From Actinomycetota bacterium (GTDB lineage: Bacteria > Actinomycetota > Thermoleophilia > RBG-16-64-13): 54,976 bases of DNA. Location of the stretch: contig JAAYZX010000082.1 in NCBI GenBank assembly GCA_012514635.1, positions 1 through 54,976 on the forward strand, written 5' to 3'. The notes beneath the pieces were generated by a model, which was not told the DNA's origin, did no database searches, and was given only the letters and a program-made list of their open reading frames with translations. How positions within the stretch are numbered: position 1 is the stretch's first letter; every line of letters starts with the position of its first letter. Of the stretch, positions 35,365 to 44,994 are shown in pieces. The translations under genes and the position numbers were made by a program.

Positions 35365-36859
35365 ATACCCCCCTCAATAAACTTCGCACCTCGTCGACCG
35401 GCTCAGCCAACATTTCCGACGGCACTATACCTTGTTCACGCGCCTCCTGCAGGCTGCGCTTAGGAAGCAGCACTCTGCGAAATCCGCGTCGCGCAAGCTC
35501 CTGTATCCGTTTCCCGGCCTGAGCAACATAACGCACATGACCGGTCAGGCTGATCTCACCAAAAGCTGCCGTGTCCTCCGGTAACGGCCGATCCCGAAGC
35601 GAAGAAGCAATGGCCAGAGCCAGAGGCAAATCTGCGCCGGGATCCTCAACGGTCAATCCGCCCGCCACATTCACAAACAGGTCTTGATCCGCCAACCGCA
35701 GACCCGCTTTGCGTGTCAACACTGCCGTCACCATCGCCAAACGATTGCGATCCAACCCGCGTCCCACCCGGCGCGGCACCGCCAGGCTGCTGGGAACAAC
35801 CAAAGCTTGGATCTCCGCCAGCAAACATCGGGTTCCCTCCACAGCCGCCACCACAGCCGCGCCCGAGTCACGCCTATCATCCTCCAAGAAGAGCGCCGTG
35901 GGATCGGGCACTCCCTGCATGCCCTGTCCGGTCATCTGAAAAACACCCACCTCGTTGGTGGAGCCGAAACGATTCTTGACCGCACGCAGCAAACGGTAAG
36001 GGTGGCCGCGCTCCCCTTCAAAGGTCAGAACGGCATCGACCATGTGCTCTAGAACTCGAGGGCCGGCCAAGTAGCCGTCTTTGGTCACATGCCCCACCAC
36101 TACCACAGTGGTCTCCTGAGTCTTAGCAATACGCAGAAGATGGCCGGTAACCTGCCTGATCTGACTCACAGAACCCGGCGCCCCCGCTGCGTTCGGAGTC
36201 CATAGGGTCTGTACAGAGTCGATTACGCATACGGTAGGCCTGTCCCGCTCCAATGCGGCCCCAACCTTCTCTACTTGTGTCTCGGTCAGTAGACGCAGGC
36301 CCGACGCGCCCTCACCAAGTCTGCGGGCACGCATCTTGACCTGGGCAGGCGATTCCTCGCCGGATACCAGCAGGACGGGAATCCCGCTTCCGCCCAAAGC
36401 CAGCAACACCTGCAACAGCAGCGTGGACTTGCCGACTCCCGGCTCGCCGCCCACCAACACCAGTGACCCAGTTACCAGCCCTCCTCCCAGAACCCGGTCC
36501 AACTCCTCGAGGCCGGTGGGTAGACGCTCCTCGCCGGATACCATGAGGTCGTCCAACAGGACGGAAGGGGGCGCGGCCGCCTCCACGGCGGCCGCGCCCC
36601 CACTCTCCACAGCCTGTTCGCTCAGCGTGTTCCAGGACGCACAGTCAGGACACCGTCCCAGCCAGCGCGAACTTTGATAGCCGCAATTGCTGCAGATGAA
36701 GACGGTGCGCCCTCGGCCACTGCGGGCCTGATTACTTGGCTTCGTCGGCGACGAGTACCTCCTCCGGCCTGCCGAGCACCTCAGCAATGAACAGGTGGTC
36801 GTCTTCGCGGTCGAGGATGACGGTGCTGCCGTTGGGCAGCTTACCGGCCAATACTTCAT
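35357..36859 (-). CDS. radA: DNA repair protein RadA (Sms)
   Basis: DnaB-like helicase that extends recombination intermediates. The family start is the zinc finger CSNCGYQSSRWLGRCPDC at about residues 56-73 of this frame. Walker A GGEPGVGKST, the KNRFGSTNEVGVF RadA motif and a C-terminal Lon-protease-like domain follow. The true start is unclear. The ATG at 36859 gives a 50-residue leader that overlaps clpC and does not look like RadA. A TTG at 36787 is nearer. An AGGAGG stands at the expected place near 36760, but no ATG, GTG or TTG follows it in frame. The call is firm, the N-terminus is not. Confidence 0.92.
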   Translation of the reverse strand: MKYWPVSCPTAAPSSSTAKTTTCSLLRCSAGRRRYSSPTKPSNQARSGRGRTVFICSNCGYQSSRWLGRCPDCASWNTLSEQAVESGGAAAVEAAAPPSVLLDDLMVSGEERLPTGLEELDRVLGGGLVTGSLVLVGGEPGVGKSTLLLQVLLALGGSGIPVLLVSGEESPAQVKMRARRLGEGASGLRLLTETQVEKVGAALERDRPTVCVIDSVQTLWTPNAAGAPGSVSQIRQVTGHLLRIAKTQETTVVVVGHVTKDGYLAGPRVLEHMVDAVLTFEGERGHPYRLLRAVKNRFGSTNEVGVFQMTGQGMQGVPDPTALFLEDDRRDSGAAVVAAVEGTRCLLAEIQALVVPSSLAVPRRVGRGLDRNRLAMVTAVLTRKAGLRLADQDLFVNVAGGLTVEDPGADLPLALAIASSLRDRPLPEDTAAFGEISLTGHVRYVAQAGKRIQELARRGFRRVLLPKRSLQEAREQGIVPSEMLAEPVDEVRSLLRGVFE

Positions 36860-39218
36860 CTGCCAACGTATCCTCTACCAGGCGTTGCATGGCACGCCGC
36901 AACGGCCGGGCTCCCATGGTGGGATCAAAGCCCTCCTCCACCAGGAGCTCCTTAGCCGCCCCGGTCAGCTCCACAGTGAGATCTCTATCTTTGACCTGCT
37001 CACGCAGCCTGTTGAGCAGCAGGTCTATGATCTCGCGAATCTGCGTCTTGGTCAGCTTGTGGAAGACAATGATCTCGTCCACACGGTTGAGAAACTCGGG
37101 ACGGAAGACGCGCTTGAGCTCTCCCATGACCCGGGTCTTCATGTCGTCGTAATCGAGACCGCCTTCAGATACCTGTTCCGCGAAACCCAATAGCTGGCCC
37201 TTGGAAATTGTCGAGGCCCCGATATTGGAGGTCATGATCACAATGGTGTTACGGAAATCGACCGTGCGCCCCTGCGAATCGGTGAGACGCCCGTCCTCCA
37301 AGATCTGCAACAGAATGTTGAAAACATCGGGATGCGCCTTCTCTATCTCATCCATAAGCACCACCGAGTAGGGGCGACGGCGCACAGCCTCAGTCAGCTG
37401 ACCACCTTCCTCGTAGCCCACGTACCCAGGCGGAGAGCCTACCAGCCGACTGACTGCATGCTTCTCCATGTACTCAGACATATCGATCTGAATGAGTGAG
37501 TCTTCGTCACCAAAGAGGAACTCGGCCAGAGTGCGCGCCAGCTCGGTCTTACCCACACCCGACGGCCCCAGGAATATGAACGAACCTGTAGGACGTCGAG
37601 GATCGCTGAGCTGGGCACGCGATCGACGGATGGCCCGGGACACAGCTTTCAGTGCTTCGTCCTGGCCCACCACTCTATTGTGAAGCTCATCCTCCATACG
37701 CAGGAGCTTCTTTGCCTCAGTCTCGGTCAGCTTGACCACAGGAATACCGGTCCACATGGCCACAATCTGCGCTATCTCGTCCTCGCCTATGGCCACCCGG
37801 TCCGCCTCCTCCGAGTTGCGCCAGCGCTCTTCTAGCTCGCGTTTCTCCTGAATCAGCTTACGCTCCTTGTCGCGCAAATTGGCGTCCTTCTCGAACTCCT
37901 GGTTTTCTATGGCCGCTTCCTTCTCCTTCCGCACCGACTGGATGCGTTCCTCCAGTTCCTTGTAATCAGGAGGAGCAGTCATGGTCATTATGCGCTTACG
38001 TGATCCCGCCTCGTCCATCAGATCGATGGCCTTGTCGGGCAGGAAGCGGTCACTAATGTAGCGGTCGGCCAACGTGGCAGCCGACTCCAGTGCATCATCC
38101 GTTATCCGCACGCGATGGTGGGCCTCGTAACGGTCCCGTAGGCCTCTCAGGATCTCGATGGTCTCTGGCACCGTGGGCTCCCTGACCAGAATCTGCTGGA
38201 ACCGTCTCTCCAGCGCAGCGTCTTTGGCAAGATGCTTCCGATACTCGTCCAGCGTGGTGGCGCCAATGGTCTGCAGCTCACCCCGTGCCAGGGCGGGTTT
38301 CAAGATGGATGCGGCATCGATGGCTCCCTCAGCCGCACCGGCACCTACAAGATTGTGGATCTCGTCGATGAACAAGATGATGTCGCCGCGTTCAACTATC
38401 TCTTTCATCACCTTCTTCAGTCTCTCTTCAAACTCGCCGCGATACTTGGAACCGGCCACCAGCGCCCCAAGATCAAGAGTGTATATCTGCTTATCCTTGA
38501 GCGTTTCGGGCACCTCGTTGTGCGCTATCAGCTGCGCCAGTCCCTCCACCACCGCCGTCTTACCCACACCGGGCTCACCCACCAGCACGGGGTTGTTCTT
38601 AGTCCGGCGAGACAGAATCTGCATGACGCGCTCGATCTCCATCTGCCTACCCACCACCGGATCCAGCTTGTCCTCTTCAGCGTAGAGCGTGAGGTTGCGC
38701 CCGAACTGGTCGAGCACCTTGGAGCCTTTCTTAGAGCCCGCCGCGCCGCCGGCCGCCGCGCCGGCCCTAGCCGGGCGCCGGCTGGAACCGGACAGCACTC
38801 TCATGACCTCTTGCCTGATGCGGTCCGCATCGGCTTCGAGATCAGTAAGCACCCGAGCCGCCACACCCTCGCTTTCCCGAACGAGGCCAAGCAAAATATG
38901 TTCCGTACCTATATAGTTATGACCAAGCGAGAGCGCCTCGCGAAGGGCCAATTCCAATACCTTTTTGGCACGCGGTGTGAAGGGTATCTGCCCCTGGGAT
39001 TCATGCTCACCCTCACCCACGATGCGCATGATTTCGCCACGCACATCTTCCAGCGAGACGTCCAGAGCCGATAGCACCCGAGCCGCCACGCCTTCACCTT
39101 CTCGCAGCAGGCCCAGGAGCAGGTGCTCGGTGCCTATATAGTTGTGCTTGAGGTCTCGAGCCTCTTCTTGAGCCAGGACTACCACCTGCCTGGCTCGTTC
39201 CGTAAATCGCTCGAACAT
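36732..39218 (-). CDS. clpC: ATP-dependent Clp protease ATP-binding subunit ClpC
   Basis: Hsp100 unfoldase that feeds ClpP and, in Bacillota, degrades arginine-phosphorylated proteins. Two Clp-N repeats (about 1-145, each with [13 protein letters not shown]-like sequence) precede AAA-1 ([16 protein letters not shown]). A UVR-containing middle domain, AAA-2 ([19 protein letters not shown]) and the ClpB-D2-small domain follow. At 828 residues it has the family length. It lies 11 bases after mcsB and overlaps the possible radA start region. The N-terminal pArg-binding domain is retained although the neighbouring McsB looks inactive. Confidence 0.97.
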   Translation of the reverse strand: MFERFTERARQVVVLAQEEARDLKHNYIGTEHLLLGLLREGEGVAARVLSALDVSLEDVRGEIMRIVGEGEHESQGQIPFTPRAKKVLELALREALSLGHNYIGTEHILLGLVRESEGVAARVLTDLEADADRIRQEVMRVLSGSSRRPARAGAAAGGAAGSKKGSKVLDQFGRNLTLYAEEDKLDPVVGRQMEIERVMQILSRRTKNNPVLVGEPGVGKTAVVEGLAQLIAHNEVPETLKDKQIYTLDLGALVAGSKYRGEFEERLKKVMKEIVERGDIILFIDEIHNLVGAGAAEGAIDAASILKPALARGELQTIGATTLDEYRKHLAKDAALERRFQQILVREPTVPETIEILRGLRDRYEAHHRVRITDDALESAATLADRYISDRFLPDKAIDLMDEAGSRKRIMTMTAPPDYKELEERIQSVRKEKEAAIENQEFEKDANLRDKERKLIQEKRELEERWRNSEEADRVAIGEDEIAQIVAMWTGIPVVKLTETEAKKLLRMEDELHNRVVGQDEALKAVSRAIRRSRAQLSDPRRPTGSFIFLGPSGVGKTELARTLAEFLFGDEDSLIQIDMSEYMEKHAVSRLVGSPPGYVGYEEGGQLTEAVRRRPYSVVLMDEIEKAHPDVFNILLQILEDGRLTDSQGRTVDFRNTIVIMTSNIGASTISKGQLLGFAEQVSEGGLDYDDMKTRVMGELKRVFRPEFLNRVDEIIVFHKLTKTQIREIIDLLLNRLREQVKDRDLTVELTGAAKELLVEEGFDPTMGARPLRRAMQRLVEDTLADEVLAGKLPNGSTVILDREDDHLFIAEVLGRPEEVLVADEAK

Positions 39219-39229
39219 AATGCTGTCTC

Positions 39230-40246
39230 CTATCTGAGAACGCGCGTATCTGCGAAAAACTCTCGAAGAAGGCGCGCGCGCACTTCATCTATAACGGGTT
39301 CCTCAAGTCCACCGTGAGCGGACCTGATCTCTTCAACCACGAGGTGGCCCGGCTGAATGCGCCGCATGAGCGCGAAGGCGCTTTGCGAATCGAACTGCGG
39401 CTCCGTGAGGCCCATATCACCACCCACTTGTAGAGCGGAGATGAGACTTACCCCTTCCTCCACTCCCACCGAGTACGCCTGCTGAGCCACTCCAAGCGCA
39501 CGCCCCACATAGTCGCGGGCCCGACCGGGATTCTCCCGGAACAGCCACTTGCGGGCCGTCCGCTCTCTCTCGGCGAGTAATCGGGCCAACCCAAGACCCG
39601 TCGCCATTAGATCACCTTCACTTCTTCCCGTAGTGCCCCTATTGAAAACCTGGAATACTCCACCGGCACCTTCCCAGAAGGGCGCTAGGGCGAAGCCCTC
39701 GGATTCTAGTTTCGTGACCAGCGGTCCCACCCGTCCGGTCACCATGAGAGCCGGTAAATGGACCGTTAAATGAACGCGCAATCCCGTCCCTGCAGTCTCG
39801 GGAAGCGCAGTCAGATATCCTCTGAATTCGTCGAAAGCCCAAGCGAACTCCGCTTCCAGTTGATCGTCCAACCAGTCCACTAATCCCCACAGCTCCAGCA
39901 GACGATCCGCCGGACGTGAGCAGAGAATTCGCAAATGTGAGATGCCGTTGATCTCCAACGATGCTTTGCCGGCACGGAACACCCCCAACGAGCGCCCTGT
40001 ACCGCTCTGCTGTGAGAAACCGGGCGTCATCAGGCCCCGCTCCATCAGGTACGCGCGCATAGCCAGGGAGAGATCGTCCAAATTATGGAAATCCCACTCT
40101 CCCGGCAACGAGTTTGTGCTCAGGTGATCAACCGCCCTGTCGGCAAGCCGTACCCGGGACTCATCGTCGGCAATATGTGGAAGCACAGAACCACCATCAT
40201 TTCGTTCCAAAGTCAGCGCCGACGCGACAACAAGCGTCTCTTCCAC
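39230..40246 (-). CDS. mcsB: McsB-like phosphagen-kinase fold protein, catalytic motifs lost
   Basis: By position (mcsA-mcsB-clpC) and overall sequence this is McsB, the protein-arginine kinase that marks proteins for ClpC. Alignable blocks include DDESRVRLADR, FDEFRGYLT and GTGLRVHLTVHLPAL. The active site is altered: the NEEDH motif reads NGISH at 100-104, and the CPTN-GTG loop reads LPETAGTG at 148-155 with no Cys. The RG-YGEGSEA nucleotide loop is shortened to WEGAGG near 191-196. A kinase activity is therefore unlikely, and an adaptor or scaffold role is possible. The GTG start has AGGAG six bases ahead and lies two bases after mcsA. Confidence 0.88.
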   Translation of the reverse strand: MEETLVVASALTLERNDGGSVLPHIADDESRVRLADRAVDHLSTNSLPGEWDFHNLDDLSLAMRAYLMERGLMTPGFSQQSGTGRSLGVFRAGKASLEINGISHLRILCSRPADRLLELWGLVDWLDDQLEAEFAWAFDEFRGYLTALPETAGTGLRVHLTVHLPALMVTGRVGPLVTKLESEGFALAPFWEGAGGVFQVFNRGTTGRSEGDLMATGLGLARLLAERERTARKWLFRENPGRARDYVGRALGVAQQAYSVGVEEGVSLISALQVGGDMGLTEPQFDSQSAFALMRRIQPGHLVVEEIRSAHGGLEEPVIDEVRARLLREFFADTRVLR

Positions 40247-40248
40247 GA

Positions 40249-40824
40249 CTAGCTCCTAGGGAGCCCTCCGAGCTCCGCAAGCCTGTCCCTAACGCACGCC
40301 GCTTCTTCAAAACGCTCCGATTCCACCAACTCACGCAGCATGCGACGCAGGCGCAGCACTTCGCGGCGCTCTGTGGCTCCTTCGGATCCCCGTGCCGGCA
40401 GCTTTCCAAGGTGCTGTTGGATGTCCTCATCCTCTTCTGCAAAGGACTCCAAGGCCAAATAGGGACCAAAGATCTCGTAGCAGGAAGCACACCCCAGCAG
40501 GCCGCGTTCCCGCACGTCGGCACTGGTGGTGCCACACGTGTCACAGTAGACCTCCGGCAACTCGTCCTCCGGTTCCGCGATTTCCGCATCAGTCACGCCG
40601 AACAGCCCTCCCAGCAGATGACTCACGCCCAGAGGCACGGCGAAAACCAGGGCGGTACTTGCCGCTTCCCGCCCCAGCTCAGCTGCACACGACTGGCACA
40701 GATTGCTGGCAATGATCCTACCGTCTTCCACCCTAGCCACGTGGACCGTAGCCGGCTGAACTCCGCAGGACTCACAACTGCTTGTCGCACTGTGTGGTTG
40801 CGGTTCGGCTCCTTCGGCAAACAC
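40249..40824 (-). CDS. mcsA: McsA, zinc-binding UVR-motif partner of McsB
   Basis: Stress-response adaptor that in Bacillota activates McsB. Four CxxC pairs (CESC, CQSC, CDTC, CASC) form two zinc sites. A C-terminal UVR motif (LRRMLRELVESERFEEAACVRDRLAEL) follows an acidic linker. The GTG start at 40824 has AGGAGG eight bases ahead. In Bacillota this gene normally follows the repressor gene ctsR; none is present here. It is the first gene of the mcsA-mcsB-clpC group. Confidence 0.92.
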   Translation of the reverse strand: MFAEGAEPQPHSATSSCESCGVQPATVHVARVEDGRIIASNLCQSCAAELGREAASTALVFAVPLGVSHLLGGLFGVTDAEIAEPEDELPEVYCDTCGTTSADVRERGLLGCASCYEIFGPYLALESFAEEDEDIQQHLGKLPARGSEGATERREVLRLRRMLRELVESERFEEAACVRDRLAELGGLPRS

Positions 40825-40934
40825 CGAGAGATCCTCCTATGATGACGCCCGCTGTTGCGGGCCGGGTACATGGCATTGTGTGGGGCAACGCAGTGCCGCA
40901 TCCGCGGGTGCCTTCCCCGTGTCCGGCCGCTCCA

Positions 40935-40968
40935 ATTCTACCATACAGGGTCTCTAAGAACCCTTGTA
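40935..40968 (-). promoter_or_regulatory. Candidate mcsA promoter with inverted repeat
   Basis: An extended -10 (TGG TAGAAT, hexamer 40935-40940) lies about 110 bases before mcsA. Just upstream, TACAAGGGT and ACCCTGTA form an imperfect inverted repeat (40944-40968) over the -35 position, where no good -35 exists. It could be an operator, or the hairpin terminator of lysS. No CtsR (GGTCAAA repeats) or CIRCE element is seen. Confidence 0.4.
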
Positions 40969-41008
40969 GAGGACCGTATTGACGCCAGATTCCGCTGCAA
41001 AACGACGT

Positions 41009-42448
41009 CTAGCGGAAGAACTCCTCAGGCCGTAGCTGTGGGAAGAGAATGACGTCCCGGATGGAATCCACACCCAAGAACAACATCACCAGTCTATCGA
41101 TCCCAATACCCAACCCACCGGCGGGGGGCATACCGTATTCCAGGGCACGCAGGTAGTCCTCGTCCACCACGTGGGCTTCTTCGTCCCCTTGGGCCTTCTT
41201 CTCGGCCTGCTCCTCAAACCGGCCCCTCTGGTCTGCCGGATCATTGAGTTCAGAAAAAGCGTTGCCGATCTCCCTTCCAGCAATGATAGGTTGGAAACGC
41301 TCCACCAATTGCGGATCGTCGGGATGGCGCTTCGCCAAAGGGCTCAGTTCCAAAGGATAATCGATTGCGAAAGTAGGCGACACGAGTGTCGGCCAGGCGA
41401 GATGCTTCAAAGCCCGGTCTACCAGCGCCGCGAAATCGTCTTCGGGTTCGGTCTGTACCCGACGCTCCTCCAGCGCCCTCCGCCCTGCGCCATTGTTGGC
41501 ACGCATTTCCGCCAACGACAGATCCAAATTTTCTCTCAGCAGTTCATCGATGGTCACACGGGGCCACGGTGCGGCCAGCTCGATCTCGTTTTCGTCGACC
41601 GTTATGACCGTGGTACCGAGAACTTCCTGAGCCAGAGCCGGAATCATCTGCTCCACCAGTTCCATGATCTCGTTGTAGTCCACGTATGCCCAGTAGAGCT
41701 CCATCATGGTGAACTCCGGGTTATGGACCAAAGAGATGCCCTCGTTGCGGAAGTTCTTGCCGATCTCAAACACTCTATCAAAGCCGCCTACCAGCAGGCG
41801 TTTCAGGTAGAGTTCAGGAGCAATCCGTAGGTAGAGGTCGGTATCCAAAGCTTTGTGGTGCGTGACGAACGGCTTGGCGATAGCCCCACCGTGCAAAGGC
41901 TGCAGGATGGGCGTCTCCACCTCAATAAAACCCTGTCCCTCCAGGTAACGACGCATAGCAGAGACGAACGCGCAGCGAGTTTTGAGTTGCGCCGCCACCT
42001 CGGGATTGGCGATGAGATCCGCGTATCGTTGCCGATATCTGGTTTCTCGGTCTTGGAGGCCGTGCCACTTTTCGGGGAGAGGCCGAACGGACTTGCTCAG
42101 CAACACCCACTTCTCAACGAACACGCTCAGTTCCCCGCGCCGGGTCTTGAACACGTAACCATCCACGCCCACAATATCGCCGATGTCAAGGCGTGTGAAC
42201 TCCCTGTAGACTTCGTCGCCCAAGGCATTCACATTGGCGAAGAGCTGAATGTCATCCCAGCCGTCTCGAAGAGTAATGAAGGTGGCCTTCCCGTGCTCGC
42301 GGCGGGACATGACCCTACCGGCAACACGGCACTCTGAGCCTTCGGCGTTCTCGCCGGCTTCTAGGTCTCCATACTGTGCGCGGATCTCCCCCACCGCAGT
42401 ACGTGGCCAGAAACGCCGAGCATAGAGCACCGGTTCGTCAGCCATCAT
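41009..42448 (-). CDS. lysS: Lysyl-tRNA synthetase, class II
   Basis: Charges tRNA-Lys. The N-terminal OB-fold anticodon domain (about 40-150) is followed by the class II core. Motif 2 is FEIGKNFRNEGISLVHNPEFTMME (about 225-250) and motif 3 GLGIGIDRLVMLFLG near the end. It has 479 residues. The start is ATG at 42448 (ATGA overlap with the greA stop) or the next codon, also ATG. It is co-transcribed with greA. Confidence 0.96.
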   Translation of the reverse strand: MMADEPVLYARRFWPRTAVGEIRAQYGDLEAGENAEGSECRVAGRVMSRREHGKATFITLRDGWDDIQLFANVNALGDEVYREFTRLDIGDIVGVDGYVFKTRRGELSVFVEKWVLLSKSVRPLPEKWHGLQDRETRYRQRYADLIANPEVAAQLKTRCAFVSAMRRYLEGQGFIEVETPILQPLHGGAIAKPFVTHHKALDTDLYLRIAPELYLKRLLVGGFDRVFEIGKNFRNEGISLVHNPEFTMMELYWAYVDYNEIMELVEQMIPALAQEVLGTTVITVDENEIELAAPWPRVTIDELLRENLDLSLAEMRANNGAGRRALEERRVQTEPEDDFAALVDRALKHLAWPTLVSPTFAIDYPLELSPLAKRHPDDPQLVERFQPIIAGREIGNAFSELNDPADQRGRFEEQAEKKAQGDEEAHVVDEDYLRALEYGMPPAGGLGIGIDRLVMLFLGVDSIRDVILFPQLRPEEFFR

Positions 42449-42924
42449 GCCACTCCGATATCCAGGATCTCAAAGCGACGCGGTCCTCCCGGCGCCGGCA
42501 CCATAACCACATCACCCGGTCGCCGCCCCATGATCGATTGTCCCAGAGGGGATTCGTTCGACAAACGACCGGCTATAGGATCTGCCTCCGCTGAGCCTAC
42601 CATCTGGTACGAGCAGACCTCCTCGTCTTCCAAATCCTTGAGCGTCACCAAGGTCCCTAGTTGGACCCGATCGGTAGCAATCTCCGATGTTTTCACCACC
42701 CGCGCCCGATGCAGTTTCTCCTGCAATTGGCTAATGCGATGCTCCAGCATGGCCTGCTCATTCTTGGCGTCGTCGTACTCGGAGTTTTCGGAGATATCCC
42801 CAAATTCTCGAGCTTCTCGAATGCGCTGTGCCACTTCCTCGCGTTTGGTGGTACTTAGGTAATCGATCTCGTCCTGGAGCTTCTTGAGACCTTCCGCTGT
42901 CAGCATGATGTCCTTCTGAGACAC
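42445..42924 (-). CDS. greA: Transcription elongation factor GreA
   Basis: Rescues backtracked RNA polymerase by stimulating transcript cleavage. An N-terminal coiled coil (about 8-75) carries the acidic tip DISENSEYDDAKNEQ. The C-terminal FKBP-like domain has SNESPLGQSIMGRRPGDVV. It has 159 residues, the usual length. A near-consensus promoter lies about 70 bases upstream, and lysS follows with a four-base overlap. Confidence 0.96.
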   Translation of the reverse strand: MSQKDIMLTAEGLKKLQDEIDYLSTTKREEVAQRIREAREFGDISENSEYDDAKNEQAMLEHRISQLQEKLHRARVVKTSEIATDRVQLGTLVTLKDLEDEEVCSYQMVGSAEADPIAGRLSNESPLGQSIMGRRPGDVVMVPAPGGPRRFEILDIGVA

Positions 42925-42992
42925 TACTGGACTCCCCCGTAGGGACGGCCCCGCAGGGCAAGAGTGGGAACTTCCGCTGGAATCAGGCCGGC

Positions 42993-43022
42993 ATTATAGG
43001 CCGCGTCTTGACGGAGTGTCAA
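42993..43022 (-). promoter_or_regulatory. Near-consensus promoter of greA-lysS with inverted repeat
   Basis: TTGACA (43017-43022), 18 bases, TATAAT (42993-42998) on the minus strand: both hexamers are exact sigma-70/sigma-A consensus. The -35 is one arm of TTGAC - 5 bases - GTCAA, a perfect short inverted repeat that could be an operator. The expected transcript start lies about 60 bases before greA. Confidence 0.85.
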
Positions 43023-43150
43023 CGTCCACGACGAACGGGTGGCTGCGCAATGGCGGTAAACCCCAGCCACGCAGGACCTCCGTCTGAGCCCGGCATCAGC
43101 GCGCGACCGGTCCCGTATCCGCACGCGGACGGATCCACGTAGACACGGGG

Positions 43151-44170
43151 TCAACCCCGCGCCAGATCCATCAACTCCTGCTCCAAAAGTCCGGCTTCCG
43201 GGATAAGCCGTAGGCGATGGATTTCGGATGTCCGGACACGTTGACGACGCAGATACCAGCCCACGTGCGATCGAATCCACCGCACGGCGGCTTCATCCCC
43301 CATGTCACTGCGAGCGCGGGCAAAGAGCCGCAACAGATCATCCACGGCAACTTCCCGTGGCACAACGTAGCTACCACCTCGAGCCGATGGTTCAGTGTCG
43401 GAGCGGGCCGTCAGCAACTGTTCAACCAACCAAGGATTGCCCAACACGCCCCGTGCCAACATCAACGCCGCGCAGGGCACCCGATCCACGATGCCCTCCG
43501 CCGCCTGCAACGAGTCCACGTCTCCCGATATCACCAAAGGAATGGAGATGCGGGAGGCTACGCGCGCCGAGACCTCATGGTCCGCGCGACCCCGGTAAAA
43601 ATCGGTGGCGGCCCGCGCGTGCAGCGCGAGGGCCGCCACCCCCACTGCCTCCAGTCGCGGCGCCAGGTCCTCCGCTATGCCGTCTCCCGCCACCAGCCCG
43701 CTGCGCAGTTTAACGGTGACCGGGATGCCGGCGGCCGCCGTGGTGCGCACCACGGCGGCCGCCACCGCAACCGCCTTCTCCACGTCACCCAGCAGGGCTG
43801 CTCCGGCGCCGGTCTTCACTACCTTGCGGACGGGGCAACCCATGTTGATGTCAATGATATCGGGGGTACGCTCCGCCTCCAAAACACGAGCCGCCGCCTC
43901 ACTCATGACTTCCGGAGTACCCGCGAACAACTGCACAGCCAGCGGTCGTTCCCCCTCTTCAAAATTCAGGTAGTCCAGCGTCCGTTTGTTGCCGTAGAGC
44001 AACCCGTAAGCGCTCACCATCTCGGTGTACACGAGACCCACACCGTACGCCTTAAAATGTTGCCTAAAAGGACGGCATGTCACTCCGGCCATAGGTCCCA
44101 AGGTCACGCGGTTGGGGATGGCCACGGGGCCGATCATGAAAGAGCGCCCCAGCTGCAACTGCAAAGTCAT
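43151..44170 (-). CDS. dus: tRNA-dihydrouridine synthase, DusB-like
   Basis: FMN-dependent enzyme that reduces uridines in tRNA. LGPMAGVT opens the TIM barrel, NMGCPVRKV carries the catalytic Cys, and KLRSG and HARAATDFYRG are the RNA/FMN-contact segments. The helical C-terminal domain is complete. I start at the ATG at 44170 (339 residues). The open frame extends 51 codons further with unrelated sequence, and an ATG 11 codons later (MIGPVAIPNRV) is also possible. The ribosome binding site GGAGG sits very close to the chosen ATG. Confidence 0.94.
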   Translation of the reverse strand: MTLQLQLGRSFMIGPVAIPNRVTLGPMAGVTCRPFRQHFKAYGVGLVYTEMVSAYGLLYGNKRTLDYLNFEEGERPLAVQLFAGTPEVMSEAAARVLEAERTPDIIDINMGCPVRKVVKTGAGAALLGDVEKAVAVAAAVVRTTAAAGIPVTVKLRSGLVAGDGIAEDLAPRLEAVGVAALALHARAATDFYRGRADHEVSARVASRISIPLVISGDVDSLQAAEGIVDRVPCAALMLARGVLGNPWLVEQLLTARSDTEPSARGGSYVVPREVAVDDLLRLFARARSDMGDEAAVRWIRSHVGWYLRRQRVRTSEIHRLRLIPEAGLLEQELMDLARG

Positions 44171-44220
44171 CCCTCCGCTGGAGCTGCAACCGGCACGACT
44201 ATCGTTGCACCGTTCCCCTG

Positions 44221-44994
44221 TCAGCGGGCTTCCTGCGTGCGACGGTAGATAATTTCCAACCCTTTGAGAGTCAGCATATTGTCGACCAGATCCAGGGTGC
44301 GCGCATGCTCGAAGATCAGGCATGCCAGACCGCCGGTGGCTATGGAGACGGCCTTTCCACCCAGCTCTTCCCGCACACGAGACACGATACCGTCTACCTG
44401 TCCGGCAAACCCATACACCGCACCGGCCTGCATACTGTGCACCGTGGTCTTCCCTATCACCGTGCCCGGATCCACCAACTCTATTCTGCTCAATTTGGCC
44501 GCCCGCTGAGCGAGCGCCTCAATAGACACCTCGATCCCGGGAGCAATGACTGTACCCAGATATTCTCCACGAGCGGAGATGGCTGAGAACGTAGTTGCCG
44601 TGCCAAAATCCACCACCACACACGGGCCGCCATACTGATCGAAAGCAGCAACACCGTCAACTATTAGATCCGCCCCAACCTCCCGAGGATTGTTGGTAAG
44701 AATGGGCATACCGGTCTTCACCCCAGGCGCCACCACCAACGGTTCCACGCGCAGATGACGAGTGCTCATAATCTGATACTGGGCATTGAGACGGGGTACT
44801 ACCGAAGCCAGGATGAACGCAGAGATACAGGAGCGCTCCACCTCAGCCAGCTCCAAAAAATCAAAGACCATGATCCCCAGCTCGTCAGCGGTGCGCATGA
44901 CGTCCGTGGCCACACGCCAGTCATGCAGCAACTCCGATCCTGCGAACAGACCCAGCACGGTCTGACTGTTCCCAACATCGACCGCTAGCAGCAT
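44221..44994 (-). CDS. coaX: Type III pantothenate kinase
   Basis: First step of coenzyme A synthesis, ATP-dependent phosphorylation of pantothenate. The ASKHA-fold motifs are DVGNSQTVLGLF at the N-terminus, VDFGTATTF near 130 and IATGGLA near 225. It has 257 residues, a typical length. The start overlaps the nadC stop by ten bases. Type III kinases are insensitive to CoA feedback as a family. Confidence 0.96.
   Translation of the reverse strand: MLLAVDVGNSQTVLGLFAGSELLHDWRVATDVMRTADELGIMVFDFLELAEVERSCISAFILASVVPRLNAQYQIMSTRHLRVEPLVVAPGVKTGMPILTNNPREVGADLIVDGVAAFDQYGGPCVVVDFGTATTFSAISARGEYLGTVIAPGIEVSIEALAQRAAKLSRIELVDPGTVIGKTTVHSMQAGAVYGFAGQVDGIVSRVREELGGKAVSIATGGLACLIFEHARTLDLVDNMLTLKGLEIIYRRTQEAR

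Noticed and set aside
40825-41008. CtsR or CIRCE operator before mcsA
   Set aside because: No GGTCAAA tandem repeat or TTAGCACTC-N9-GAGTGCTAA element is present.
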